Source of the DNA: Dawidia cretensis
GTDB lineage: Bacteria > Bacteroidota > Bacteroidia > Cytophagales > Cyclobacteriaceae
Length of the DNA stretch: 64,000 bases
Reading direction: 5' to 3'
NCBI RefSeq assembly: GCF_018598175.1
Contig: NZ_JAHESE010000021.1
Location: forward strand, 1-64,000
Part shown: positions 25,288-34,788 of the stretch, one piece after another
Numbering within the stretch: position 1 is the stretch's first letter
Layout: each line of letters opens with the position of its first letter
The notes under the pieces: model-generated
What the model was told of the DNA's origin: nothing
Database searches by the model: none
The model's input: only the letters and a program-made list of their open reading frames with translations
Translations under genes and position numbers: made by a program

Positions 25288-26856
25288 ATGCCTAAAACGG
25301 ACGTACTTATTATCGGCTCCGGCATTGCCGGACTGTCTTTTGCTATCAAAACCGCCAAGCGTTTTCCCCAGCAAAACATAACTGTCATTACCAAGGCCGA
25401 CGACAGCGAGTCGAATACCAAGTACGCCCAGGGCGGCATTGCCGTGGTGCTGGACGAGCTGACGGACTCGTTTGAAAAACACATTGAAGATACCATGCGT
25501 GCCGGCGACGGCCTCAGCAACCGCGAGGTGGTAGAGATGGTGGTAAAAGAAGGCCCCGACCGCCTGGAAGAGATCATGCAGTGGGGCATTGAGTTCGACC
25601 AGGATGCCTCGGGTAACCTGGCACTGGGGCGCGAAGGCGGACACACGGTCAATCGTATTATACACTTCAAGGACATTACCGGCTGGCAGATCGAACAAGG
25701 CCTGCTGCGCGCTGTTGCGCAGCAACCCAACATCACGCTGCTGTCGCACCACTTCTCGATCGACCTGATCACGGAACACCATTTCAGTCACAAGATCTCG
25801 CAGCCCGAGCCGGGCATTGCGTGCTATGGCGCCTACGTCATGGACCAGCGCACTGCCCGCGTCGAGAAATATGTATCCAAGGTTACGCTGCTTGCCACGG
25901 GCGGTGCCGGCCAAATATACCGCACCACCACGAACCCGATCATCGCCACCGGCGACGGGATCGCGATGGCGTATCGCGCCATGGCCAAGGTGAAGGACAT
26001 GGAGTTTGTGCAGTTCCATCCCACTGCATTTTATGCGCAGGATGAAAATCCGTCTTTCCTCATTACCGAGGCAACGCGCGGCCACGGCGCATACCTGCGC
26101 ACCAAAGACGGTGAGCGGTTTATGTTCAAATACGACGACCGGGGCGAGATGGCCTCACGCGATATTGTCGCCAAAGCCATCGACCACGAGCTGATTACCC
26201 GCGGCGACGAGTTTGTGTACCTGGATTGCACGCATTTTTCCATGGATGATTTTATGACCCACTTTCCCAACATTTACGAAAAGTGTCTGGCGAAAGGCAT
26301 CGACATCACCCGGCAGATGATACCGGTGGTGCCGGCGGCGCACTACCTCTGTGGTGGTATAGAGGTAGACCTCTTTGGTCGTACGTCCATTACTAATTTG
26401 TACGCTTGCGGCGAGTGCTCGTGCACCGGCCTGCACGGTGCGAATCGGTTAGCTTCTAATTCACTGTTGGAAGCGTTGGTGTATGCGCACCGTTGTTTCC
26501 TTGACGTGTCGGAGAAGCTGGATGAGATACCGATGCACGAAAGCATTCCGGAGTGGAATGCAGAGGGTACGATTGTTCCGCGCGAGCAGATTCTGATCAC
26601 CCACACACGCAAGGAGCTGCGCGACCTGATGAGCGATTACGTTGCTATTGTACGTTCGAATGTGCGGTTGGAGCGCGCGCGGAAGCGGCTTGATATTCTC
26701 TATCATGAGACGGAGCTGCTGTACGAAAAGGCTGTGTTGTCGCCTCAGCTATGCGAGCTGCGTAATTTAATCACGATCGGGTTTCTTATTACCAAGCAAT
26801 CGCAGGAGCGGAAGGAGAACCGCGGTGGTTTTTATAATATGGATTTGGAGGCTTGA
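25288..26856 (+). CDS. nadB: L-aspartate oxidase
   Basis: FAD enzyme that oxidises L-aspartate to iminoaspartate, the substrate of quinolinate synthase. The 522-residue product starts with the FAD-binding GSGIAGLSFA (residues 10-19). Further conserved are the SNTKYAQGGIA block, RAGDGL, the FHPTAF active-site segment and GECSCTGLHGANRLASNSLLE. The succinate dehydrogenase-like C-terminal domain carries ARKRLD. nadC is not in the window. Confidence 0.96.
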   Translation: MPKTDVLIIGSGIAGLSFAIKTAKRFPQQNITVITKADDSESNTKYAQGGIAVVLDELTDSFEKHIEDTMRAGDGLSNREVVEMVVKEGPDRLEEIMQWGIEFDQDASGNLALGREGGHTVNRIIHFKDITGWQIEQGLLRAVAQQPNITLLSHHFSIDLITEHHFSHKISQPEPGIACYGAYVMDQRTARVEKYVSKVTLLATGGAGQIYRTTTNPIIATGDGIAMAYRAMAKVKDMEFVQFHPTAFYAQDENPSFLITEATRGHGAYLRTKDGERFMFKYDDRGEMASRDIVAKAIDHELITRGDEFVYLDCTHFSMDDFMTHFPNIYEKCLAKGIDITRQMIPVVPAAHYLCGGIEVDLFGRTSITNLYACGECSCTGLHGANRLASNSLLEALVYAHRCFLDVSEKLDEIPMHESIPEWNAEGTIVPREQILITHTRKELRDLMSDYVAIVRSNVRLERARKRLDILYHETELLYEKAVLSPQLCELRNLITIGFLITKQSQERKENRGGFYNMDLEA

Positions 26857-26879
26857 TCTATAACATTCGTGTCTTCCCG

Positions 26880-28907
26880 TTAAGCTTTCCTGTCCTCCAG
26901 CAGTTTCTGAATGGCCATATACTCGTCGCGTAGCTTGGCAGCTTCGATGAACTCGAGCTCTTTTGCTGCTTTCTCCATGGCTTTGCGCGTACGGTCGGCC
27001 ATCTTTGTCAATTCATCTTTGCTGAGGTATGCTACCACGGGGTCTGCTGCCAGGGTTGCTTCCTCGTCCTCCACGTAATAATTCCGCGTAGATTTTTTCG
27101 AGTCGGCCACTTTGGTTTGGCCGAGAATAGCCTCTTTTGATTTAATCACCGTCGTCGGCACAATGCCGTGGATTTTATTATACTCCTGCTGCTTCAAACG
27201 ACGACGATTTGTCTCCTCAATCGCAAGCTGCATCGACTCCGTCACTTTATCGGCATACATGATTACGCGGCCGCCGGCGTTCCGCGCGGCGCGGCCGATG
27301 GTCTGTACCAGCGAGCGCTGGTTGCGGAGGAAGCCTTCTTTGTCGGCATCGAGAATGGCAACGAGTGAGACCTCGGGCAGGTCAAGACCTTCCCGCAACA
27401 GGTTGACGCCGACCAGTACATCGTACACTCCCAGGCGCAGCTCGCGGAGCAGCTCCACACGCTCGAGCGTGTGTACTTCGGAGTGGATATAGCGGCACTT
27501 GATGCCGACACGATCCATGTATTTGGTCAACTCCTCGGCCATGCGTTTGGTGAGTGTCGTTACCAGCACGCGCTCGTTTTTTTTCACGCGCTCGTCAATC
27601 TCTTCGAGGAGGTCGTCGATCTGGTTCTTGCTCGGGCGCACATCAATCTCCGGATCGAGCAGGCCCGTCGGACGAATGATCTGTTCCACCACCACGCCTT
27701 CTGATTTGCGTAGCTCATATTCGGCGGGCGTCGCGCTGACATACACCACCTGGTTCATGAGCGCCTCAAACTCGTTAAACGTCAGGGGACGGTTGTCGAG
27801 TGCCGACGGCAGGCGGAAGCCGTAGTCCACCAGGTTCACTTTGCGTGACCGGTCACCGCCCCACATGGCGCGAACCTGCGGTACGGTTACGTGACTTTCG
27901 TCAATTACCAGCAGGAAATCATCCGGGAAGTAATCGATCAGACAGAAGGGGCGTGCGCCCGGGGCACGACGGTCGAAGTAACGCGAGTAGTTCTCAATGC
28001 CTGAGCAGTAGCCCAGCTCGCGCATCATCTCGAGGTCGAACTCAGTGCGCTCTTTTAGGCGCTTGGACTCCAGGAAGCGCGTGTCTGTTTCAAACAGCTT
28101 TACCTGTGCTACCATGTCGTCTTGAATCTCGCGCATAGCCTGGTGCAGTACCGACTTGCCGGTCACGAACAGGTTGGCGGGGAAGATGGTAACGACAGGT
28201 TCGTCGGATAACTTTTTGCCGGTGTCGGGATCGATGCGCTGGATCGATTCGATCTCATCACCCCAGAAGTAAACGCGAATGGCATAATCGGCGTATGCCA
28301 GGAACACGTCCACGGTGTCGCCCTTCACGCGGAAGGTGCCGCGTTTAAACTCGGCCTCGGTGCGGTGGTATAAAATGTCGACAAGGCCAAACAGCAACTT
28401 GTTACGTGCGATGACTTCGCCTGCTTTGAGCTTGATGACGTTCTTCCCAAACTCATCGGGGTTTCCGATACCGTAAATGCACGACACCGACGCCACCACA
28501 ATTACATCGCGCCGGCCGGTGAGTAGTGCTGACGTTGCGCTCAGGCGCAGCTTCTCAATCTCTTCGTTAATGGAGAGATCTTTTTCGATATACACATTGG
28601 ACGAAGGAATAAACGCCTCCGGCTGATAATAATCGTAGTAGGAGATGAAGTACTCCACGGCGTTTTCCGGAAAGAACTGCTTGAACTCGCCGTACAACTG
28701 TGCCGCCAGTGTTTTGTTGTGGCTCAGCACCAGCGTGGGCCGGTTTGTTTGGGCAATGACATTCGCCATCGTAAACGTCTTACCAGATCCCGTCACTCCG
28801 AGGAGGGTCTGATGTGCCTCGCCTTCGTTTACGCCTTTAACCAACTGCTTGATAGCCCCCGGCTGATCGCCGGTAGGCACATATTGACTGGTGAGTTTGA
28901 AATCCAT
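26880..28907 (-). CDS. uvrB: UvrABC excinuclease subunit B
   Basis: DNA damage-recognition helicase of nucleotide excision repair, 675 residues. The Walker A motif GVTGSGKT is near residues 38-45, followed by the beta-hairpin region rich in Tyr ([14 protein letters not shown]), the Walker B-like VIDESHV, the helicase motif QTIGRAARN and a C-terminal UVR motif ([12 protein letters not shown]) that binds UvrC. uvrA and uvrC are not in the window. It stands alone, convergent with nadB. Confidence 0.97.
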   Translation of the reverse strand: MDFKLTSQYVPTGDQPGAIKQLVKGVNEGEAHQTLLGVTGSGKTFTMANVIAQTNRPTLVLSHNKTLAAQLYGEFKQFFPENAVEYFISYYDYYQPEAFIPSSNVYIEKDLSINEEIEKLRLSATSALLTGRRDVIVVASVSCIYGIGNPDEFGKNVIKLKAGEVIARNKLLFGLVDILYHRTEAEFKRGTFRVKGDTVDVFLAYADYAIRVYFWGDEIESIQRIDPDTGKKLSDEPVVTIFPANLFVTGKSVLHQAMREIQDDMVAQVKLFETDTRFLESKRLKERTEFDLEMMRELGYCSGIENYSRYFDRRAPGARPFCLIDYFPDDFLLVIDESHVTVPQVRAMWGGDRSRKVNLVDYGFRLPSALDNRPLTFNEFEALMNQVVYVSATPAEYELRKSEGVVVEQIIRPTGLLDPEIDVRPSKNQIDDLLEEIDERVKKNERVLVTTLTKRMAEELTKYMDRVGIKCRYIHSEVHTLERVELLRELRLGVYDVLVGVNLLREGLDLPEVSLVAILDADKEGFLRNQRSLVQTIGRAARNAGGRVIMYADKVTESMQLAIEETNRRRLKQQEYNKIHGIVPTTVIKSKEAILGQTKVADSKKSTRNYYVEDEEATLAADPVVAYLSKDELTKMADRTRKAMEKAAKELEFIEAAKLRDEYMAIQKLLEDRKA

Positions 28908-29011
28908 GCCGGAAGTTAATGTTTTCTGAAAATCCCTTTGTTGTTAATCGCATTGGAGGAGAAATAGTTTCATTGCGGACACACCGGCGCTTTGCGTCCG
29001 TTGTAAAGCTG

Positions 29012-29045
29012 AATAAAAAAAGCCCTTGCCGGTTGGACAAGGGCC
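29012..29045 (-). terminator. Terminator of aroE
   Basis: On the minus strand GCCCTTG and CAAGGGC arms are followed by TTTTTTTATTC. It lies about 25 bases after the aroE stop codon and ends the long minus-strand gene run. Confidence 0.88.
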
Positions 29046-29069
29046 TTTATATTCAGCGAGTATGCCAGA

Positions 29070-29813
29070 TCAGTTATTCCAGATCGTCCAGGACTTTTCG
29101 GCCTGTATGTGCAGCATCTCCAGGCCATTCTTAATGGTGGCGTTGCGCATCTCTGCTTTTTGCAGAAACAACGTACGCGCCGGATTATAGATCAGGTCGT
29201 ATACATAATGATCGGCTCCAATCTGTTCAAAATCAACGGGAGGCACAGCTTCTGTCTTCGGACTCATGCCCAGGGGTGTGGTATTGACGATCAACTTGGA
29301 TTGTTGCAGGATGGACGGATCCTTTTGCAAGTCTTCATAGGTAATAACACCTTTCCGGGATTCGCGCGATACGACCTGGAAGGAAACCTTCAGCTTTTTC
29401 AGGGCTTCTTGTACAGCCTTGGAAGAACCGCCGGTGCCGAGGATCACGGCGTTAAATTGTTTATCGGTGGGCAGCCACTTTTCGATGGTTTCAAAGAATG
29501 CGTCAGAGTCCGTGTTAAAGCCTTTCAGCTTGCCGTCCTGGATCTTGATCACGTTTACGGCGCCAATCTGTTTGGCAAAGCCATCGACCTCGTCGAGGTA
29601 CTTCATGACTTGCTCTTTGTACGGAATCGTTACATTCAGGCCGGTAAGGCCACGGGTATCTTTCAAAAGCGCCTCCAGGGCGTTGATGTCTTCGAGCGGA
29701 AACAATTCATAGTGATAATCGCGGAGGCCTTCGCGAAAAAATTTCTCGTCAAAATAAGATTTTGAGAATGAGTGGCTAACGGTGGCTCCGATTAGTCCGA
29801 ATACTTTTTCCAT
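29070..29813 (-). CDS. aroE: Shikimate dehydrogenase
   Basis: NADPH-dependent reduction of 3-dehydroshikimate to shikimate in aromatic amino acid synthesis. The 247 residues include the shikimate-binding SHSFS (13-17), catalytic Lys in NVTIPYKEQV, NTDSDAF and the nucleotide-binding GTGGSSKAV. It is a little shorter than the ~270 usual for AroE, as is common in Bacteroidota. The start is two bases after the stop of the DUF368 gene, so it is the last gene of a tight operon. Confidence 0.94.
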   Translation of the reverse strand: MEKVFGLIGATVSHSFSKSYFDEKFFREGLRDYHYELFPLEDINALEALLKDTRGLTGLNVTIPYKEQVMKYLDEVDGFAKQIGAVNVIKIQDGKLKGFNTDSDAFFETIEKWLPTDKQFNAVILGTGGSSKAVQEALKKLKVSFQVVSRESRKGVITYEDLQKDPSILQQSKLIVNTTPLGMSPKTEAVPPVDFEQIGADHYVYDLIYNPARTLFLQKAEMRNATIKNGLEMLHIQAEKSWTIWNN

Positions 29814-29815
29814 GT

Positions 29816-30754
29816 TCAGATTGTTGTTTTTAGTCCTGCTGCAATTCTTTCAATTAAAACCATCATAAATACCCCCAAGGCCATCATCAACATAGCCTGG
29901 AACACCTGAGGGTCTTTACCGGTCGTTACCAGATAATTCCATGGTAAGATACTTCTGTCTGCAACGGGTATTTGCTCACCTTTGCCAGTGATAACATATT
30001 CTTGCACTTCGCGCCAGGGCCACACTTTATTGAGTGATCCCAGCATGAAGCCAGCAAGTAAAGCTACTGTAGTGCTGAGATAATTGTCTATTATCCAGCT
30101 TAAAAATCTTGCCACGCCCAGCAAACTGATGGCGCTGCCGGCGGCAAAAAGACTCAGCACGGGCAGGCTCATTTGGCCGAAGGCCCATACCATCAGCTGG
30201 TATTTACCGATGAGCACCAGAAAAAATCCACCCGACAGTCCGGGTAGTAACATGCCCATCGCACCGGCCAGGCCGGCTACAAAGGCCCATAAAAATGTAT
30301 TCGAGGTATGAAGGGGCGGAAACAGCGTGAGGCCAAATGTCGCGGCCGCGCCAAACAGGAAAAAGAGCACCGTAGAAAGGCTCCATTTCCGGATACGGCG
30401 CAGGGCGAGTGGGGCGGCCATCAGGATCACGCCAAAAAAGAATGAAAAAAGCGGAATAGGGTAGCGGCCCAGCAAATGGATCATGCCGCGCGATAGGATC
30501 AACAGACCGAAAAAGACTGCGACAGCCCACGTGGCGAGGAAATTACCGTCGATCTTGGCCCAGCAGTCCGCAAAGCGTTTATGGCCGATCAGCTCGAAGG
30601 CTTCGCGATCGATGGCCCGCAGTGCACGGACCAGGCGCTCGTGTATGCCGCCCATGAACGCCACCGTGCCTCCGGATATTCCCGGAATGATGTCCACCGC
30701 CGCCATGGTTAATCCCTTACCAAACAGGATAATATAATCCAGGGGTTTCTTCAA
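29816..30754 (-). CDS. DUF368 family membrane protein
   Basis: A 312-residue polytopic membrane protein with about eight helices. The DUF368 signature is clear in the first helix region (MAAVDIIPGISGGTVAFMGGI) and again in MLLPGLSGGFFLVLIGKY, an internal pseudo-repeat. DUF368 and related DedA-like proteins have recently been linked to flipping of polyprenyl-phosphate carriers across the membrane; whether this protein does so is inference. It sits between the phosphosulfolactate synthase gene (10 bases upstream) and aroE (2 bases downstream). Confidence 0.88.
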   Translation of the reverse strand: MKKPLDYIILFGKGLTMAAVDIIPGISGGTVAFMGGIHERLVRALRAIDREAFELIGHKRFADCWAKIDGNFLATWAVAVFFGLLILSRGMIHLLGRYPIPLFSFFFGVILMAAPLALRRIRKWSLSTVLFFLFGAAATFGLTLFPPLHTSNTFLWAFVAGLAGAMGMLLPGLSGGFFLVLIGKYQLMVWAFGQMSLPVLSLFAAGSAISLLGVARFLSWIIDNYLSTTVALLAGFMLGSLNKVWPWREVQEYVITGKGEQIPVADRSILPWNYLVTTGKDPQVFQAMLMMALGVFMMVLIERIAAGLKTTI

Positions 30755-30764
30755 TACTCTCCGC

Positions 30765-31568
30765 TTAGTCGATTTCGAACGGCGGCGCCGTGTTGGTGTT
30801 TTTTTTCTCGATGCCGAGGAAATGGAGGAAGGTATCTCCGCGCAGGCCGAGGCGAATGGTTTCCAGCGGTATTACCTCTTCTGGCGCGATGTTGCCCAGG
30901 TTGACATTGGCACCCAGCAACTTGATGAACCAGACCTGTTGTGCCTTCTGGGGGGCTTCCCAAATGATCTTTTCGAAGGGAATTTTGGTGAGGATCTCTT
31001 GTACAAGGCCAGAGCGAACTTCACCGGTGGAGCGGAAAAGGCCTACGTTGCCGCCTTCGCGGGCTTCGCCAATTACTTTCCATGCGCCGGCATCGAGCTC
31101 CTTCTGCATGAGGTCGATCCACATATAGGGCGGGATGATCTTATCTGCGTCTTTCGAACCAACTTCGGACAAGACTGTCACTTGCTCGGAAAGTTTGGCG
31201 ATGTAGTCGCATTTTTTGTCGTGGTCCAGGTCGATAGAACCATCGGAAACCTCGGCAAATGACATGTCGAATTTATCCAGCAGACGACGATAGTCGTCAA
31301 ATTGGTCACGGATTACGAATGCTTCGAACAGTGTTCCCCCGAAATAGGTGGGAAGGCCGGCTTCCTTAAAAACTTTCAGTTTGTCTGTCAGGCGAGGTGT
31401 GACGAAGGAAGTAGCCCACCCGAGTTTCACGATATCTACGTGGTCGGCACACATACTGACAAAATCTTCGGCTTCACGGATACTCAGGCCTTTGTCCATG
31501 GCCATAGTAAAGCCGTATTGCCTGGGCTTTGTGGTACGCTCAGGCAGGTTTTTAAGGTCGTAATTCAT
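30765..31568 (-). CDS. comA: Phosphosulfolactate synthase (ComA family)
   Basis: A 267-residue TIM-barrel protein of the ComA family, which adds sulfite to phosphoenolpyruvate to give 2-phospho-3-sulfolactate. Conserved features are DHVDIVKLGWAT (near 43-54), YFGGTLFE (74-81), FAEVSDGSIDL and EAREGGNVGLF. In archaea the product leads to coenzyme M. Bacteroidota do not make coenzyme M, but some make sulfonolipids built on cysteate, so a sulfonate role is plausible (inference). No comB or comC homologue is in the window. Its ATG overlaps the TPR gene stop by one base, so the two are translationally coupled. Confidence 0.85.
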   Translation of the reverse strand: MNYDLKNLPERTTKPRQYGFTMAMDKGLSIREAEDFVSMCADHVDIVKLGWATSFVTPRLTDKLKVFKEAGLPTYFGGTLFEAFVIRDQFDDYRRLLDKFDMSFAEVSDGSIDLDHDKKCDYIAKLSEQVTVLSEVGSKDADKIIPPYMWIDLMQKELDAGAWKVIGEAREGGNVGLFRSTGEVRSGLVQEILTKIPFEKIIWEAPQKAQQVWFIKLLGANVNLGNIAPEEVIPLETIRLGLRGDTFLHFLGIEKKNTNTAPPFEID

Positions 31569-32977
31569 TAATTGTTTTCTTTTCTAAACTGCTCGACGAT
31601 CTTGTACAGCGCCTTTTGAGTTTCCAGTTTGGGGAAGAAGTCAAACAGCGCAGTGTGTCCATCGAAGTCCAAAATTAAGGCATTTTCCAAATAATTAAAG
31701 GCTTCCTTAAAACGGCCTGCTTCGATGAGGTACACCGTCATGCGGTAGAAAAGTTCGGCATCGGCCGGAATGTCGCCAAAACCGACTAATAATGTGTCGA
31801 TAGCCTTGTTCAGGTCGCCCTGCTCAAAGTAAATAAACGACCAGTTTAGCCAGATCTCCTTGTCCTGGGGATCGAGCTTGGCAGACTCTTCGTAGGCGTC
31901 AATGCTCGAAACGGTATTGCCGACTTTAAATTCGGCGTGGGCAACGGACTTCCAGTATTCGGGATTTTCCGGGTGAATTTTGAGTGCTTTGTTGTAGAAA
32001 TGCAGGGCCTGGTACCATTTTTCCTGTTTTTCCAGGCAGGCACCGGCGCCGAACCAGGCCTCGTCATACAAGGGGTCCAGCTTGGCAGCCTTCTGGAAGT
32101 ACTTCAGGCCCAGGTCGTATTGCTCCAGGCTTTCGTAGGCGGCCGCCAGGCAGCAGTATACTTCGGGGCTGGGACCTTCCAGCTCGATGGTCTTGCGAAA
32201 GGCGTCCAGCGCCTTGGTGTACTCGCCCAGGTTCATATGGGTGTTACCCATGTTGAAATAGGCCGAGGCAAAGGCGTCGTCGATAGTGATGGCATAGTCG
32301 TAAGCATGCATCGCCTCCTGGTATTTTTCCAGCTTGTTATACACGATACCCAGGTTATACCAGGCGGGTGCCGAGTACGGGTCTTCGTCGATAAACTTCT
32401 GGTAATATTCAATGCTGCTTTCCAGCTGTCCCGTTACGTCGAGGCAGAAGGCCAGCTCGTATAGCGCGCCGTCGTGGTTGATGTTGAGCTCGATGGCTTT
32501 TTTATAGACCTCGATCGCCAGGGTATAATTTTCCATACTCTGGTAGGCAAGACCGATGTTATAGTATACTTCGTCTTTGTCGTCGGCAAACAACAGGGCC
32601 TGCTCGTAGTATTCAATCGCTTCATTGTGTTTTCCCTGTAGCGATAATACCGAGCCAATGGTCAAAAATATGTCTGGGTCGTTGGGTTGAAGGGCATGTG
32701 CCTCTTCCAGCAACTCCAGGGCTTCATCGTACTCTTCTAAGTTCGAGAGGATCTGAGCTTTGATCGTGATCAGCTCGGTTGAAAACGGATATTGACTAAT
32801 GGCCTGGTTTACAGCTTGCAGAGCTTTGTTATGCTTGCCTCTGAACATGTAGAAGTCAATGATCTGTTCGTAGGCGTCCAAGTCGAAAAATGCTGCCTTT
32901 TTCTTACGGAGGTGTTCTTCAAATCGCCTAATGAGCTCATTTCCTTCTTCTTCTCGTTTGCGGTATTCTCTCGGCAT
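31568..32977 (-). CDS. Tetratricopeptide repeat protein
   Basis: A 469-residue soluble protein made almost wholly of TPR units. At least ten repeats with the W/L-G-Y-A-F-A-P spacing can be read from about residue 40 to 420 (for example 'YYNIGLAYQSMENYTLAIEVY' style units). The N-terminus is charged (REYRKREEEGN) and has no signal peptide, so it acts in the cytoplasm, probably as an interaction scaffold. It leads the tight block TPR-comA-DUF368-aroE and lies 43 bases after the epimerase gene. Confidence 0.88.
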   Translation of the reverse strand: MPREYRKREEEGNELIRRFEEHLRKKKAAFFDLDAYEQIIDFYMFRGKHNKALQAVNQAISQYPFSTELITIKAQILSNLEEYDEALELLEEAHALQPNDPDIFLTIGSVLSLQGKHNEAIEYYEQALLFADDKDEVYYNIGLAYQSMENYTLAIEVYKKAIELNINHDGALYELAFCLDVTGQLESSIEYYQKFIDEDPYSAPAWYNLGIVYNKLEKYQEAMHAYDYAITIDDAFASAYFNMGNTHMNLGEYTKALDAFRKTIELEGPSPEVYCCLAAAYESLEQYDLGLKYFQKAAKLDPLYDEAWFGAGACLEKQEKWYQALHFYNKALKIHPENPEYWKSVAHAEFKVGNTVSSIDAYEESAKLDPQDKEIWLNWSFIYFEQGDLNKAIDTLLVGFGDIPADAELFYRMTVYLIEAGRFKEAFNYLENALILDFDGHTALFDFFPKLETQKALYKIVEQFRKENN

Positions 32978-33020
32978 GGACTAAAGGTTTGTCCTAAAGT
33001 AGATAATTTATGCGGTAAAG

Positions 33021-34022
33021 CTACGACCTTTCACCCGATTTTTTGCCCGCCGTTTTGGTCATGTAATATTGGCAGCACCATTGCAGACTGGCATCAATCG
33101 GTTGAAATTCAAACGACAAAGTTTTGCGAATCTTGTCATTCTCAAATAAAAATTTTGTGCCTGCTTTACGGGCTGTTTCGCGGGTAATGAGGGGCTCTGA
33201 GCCCGTCAGGAATGAACGGAAACCTTCCACCCATGCAACAACGTTTAACAGCGGTTTGTTCAGTTTGACAGAAGGTGCTTTTTTGTTAAAATTCGCCGCG
33301 ATTTTTTGGAATAAATTTTCGAAAGAAATGTTTCCCGCGTTGGCAATAAAACGCTCTCCTTCGATGGGTTGGTGCAACAGTCCTACAGCAATAGCGGCTA
33401 CATCCCGTACGTCGACATAATTTATATACCCGTCGGTATAGAATGGCTTTTGATCCCAGATATACTTAAACACCTTTGCGCTGCTCTTGTGCCAGTCGGC
33501 CGGTGCGAGTATGACGGAAGGGTTTACAATCACCGTGCTAAGACCTTCTTCCTGACCGCGAAAAATTTCCAGCTCGGCGTAATATTTGGATTCGGCATAG
33601 CGTGAGGAGGCCGCGTCGCTTACCCACTTGTTGGACTCGTCAATGCGGTCCTGTCCCTTCTGCCGGCCCAATGCCGCCACCGAGCTGATGTGTACCAGGC
33701 GGCGTATGCCCTGGTCGAGGCAGATATTCACTACGTTGCGCGTGCCTTCGATGTTGATGTCCATCATGTTTCGGGCAAAGCGCGGACTAAACGATACGAT
33801 CGCCGCGGCGTGTATCACGTGTGTAACGCCCTGCAGGGCCTCGGCCAGCGCCACTTCGTCGCGCACGTCGGCTTCGCGCCAGGTGATCTTGTCCGCCACG
33901 TCGGCGAGCAGCGACCTGTCACTATCTTTTCGGGCGATGGCTACAAATGGTTCCTGTTGCGCCAGAAGCCTCCGCACAAGGAAACTACCCAGCAGTCCGT
34001 TTGCCCCGGTAACAGCGATCAT
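33021..34022 (-). CDS. NAD-dependent epimerase/dehydratase family protein
   Basis: Extended short-chain dehydrogenase of 333 residues, started at the ATG giving MIAVTGANG; the longer frame has no family sequence. The NAD-binding GANGLLGSF is at residues 6-14, the catalytic serine region at HISSVAALG and the YxxxK motif as YAESK. Related proteins reduce or epimerise nucleotide sugars, flavonoid-type ketones or 3beta-hydroxysteroid-like substrates; the dihydroflavonol-4-reductase-like subgroup fits best. It is 14 bases downstream of the CpsB-type phosphatase gene, so it may be read with the polysaccharide genes. Confidence 0.82.
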   Translation of the reverse strand: MIAVTGANGLLGSFLVRRLLAQQEPFVAIARKDSDRSLLADVADKITWREADVRDEVALAEALQGVTHVIHAAAIVSFSPRFARNMMDINIEGTRNVVNICLDQGIRRLVHISSVAALGRQKGQDRIDESNKWVSDAASSRYAESKYYAELEIFRGQEEGLSTVIVNPSVILAPADWHKSSAKVFKYIWDQKPFYTDGYINYVDVRDVAAIAVGLLHQPIEGERFIANAGNISFENLFQKIAANFNKKAPSVKLNKPLLNVVAWVEGFRSFLTGSEPLITRETARKAGTKFLFENDKIRKTLSFEFQPIDASLQWCCQYYMTKTAGKKSGERS

Positions 34023-34036
34023 GATTTTGAGGTTAG

Positions 34037-34765
34037 CTAAAGTGTATGATTGAGCAGCGGTAAAGATAAGGCTTTTTGAAAGTACTTCATGCCTTGTGCG
34101 TGCGCAATCAGCTGGGCGTGCTGCATATGGTGGCAATCGCTGCCCAGGAAATGAACCCACCCTTTGTCAATCAGGCGGTTGGCCGCCTGTTGTACGTCGC
34201 GGGAGTAATAGCCTGCGATGGAGCCTATGTTGACCTGGAACAAAATGCCCCGGTCGAGATAATCTTGTAATTTGGCCTCGTCGCGCAGCAGGTACATGTA
34301 TCGCTCCGGATGCGCCAGCACCGGGCGATAGCCTTTGACGGAAGCTAGGAAAATGAATTCCTTCATGTTGAAAGGCTCCGTCAGGAAGTTGGTTTCGAAG
34401 AGCAGGTAATTTTTTCCCAGCGTCAGTAACGGCATGTTGTTCTCCAGCATGTGCATCAGCTGGGCGTCCAGGTAATACTCCGCGGCACTGTGCAGCTCGA
34501 TCGTCACGCCACGTTCGTGCAGGTAGCGGCGCAACTCGTCCAGCCGGGCGAGGATGCCGTCGGTGGTATTGCGATAGCTGTCGCTCATGACGTGTGGCGA
34601 CGTGATGAGCTTGGTATATCCCAGGCGTTGAAACTCGCGGATGATCTGCTCGGCCTGCTCAAAGGTCTGCACACCATCGTCCAACGCCGGCAGCAAATGC
34701 GAATGCAGGTCGGTGGTGAGTGGTGTTGCGGGCGGCGTGTCCTTTTTCTTAAACCAGCGAAGCAC
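34037..34765 (-). CDS. Tyrosine-protein phosphatase, CpsB/YwqE type (PHP fold)
   Basis: A 242-residue PHP-domain metal-dependent phosphatase. The metal-binding DLHSHLLPALDDG is at residues about 19-31, followed by SPHVMSD and the HPERY and SDCHH motifs. In Gram-positive bacteria such enzymes dephosphorylate the autokinase of capsule export. Here the autokinase gene lies 23 bases upstream on the same strand, so this pair probably controls polysaccharide polymerisation and export by reversible tyrosine phosphorylation. The N-terminus is basic (MLRWFKKKD). Confidence 0.9.
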   Translation of the reverse strand: MLRWFKKKDTPPATPLTTDLHSHLLPALDDGVQTFEQAEQIIREFQRLGYTKLITSPHVMSDSYRNTTDGILARLDELRRYLHERGVTIELHSAAEYYLDAQLMHMLENNMPLLTLGKNYLLFETNFLTEPFNMKEFIFLASVKGYRPVLAHPERYMYLLRDEAKLQDYLDRGILFQVNIGSIAGYYSRDVQQAANRLIDKGWVHFLGSDCHHMQHAQLIAHAQGMKYFQKALSLPLLNHTL

Positions 34766-34788
34766 AGTGGTATGGGAAAAGTAGTGTA

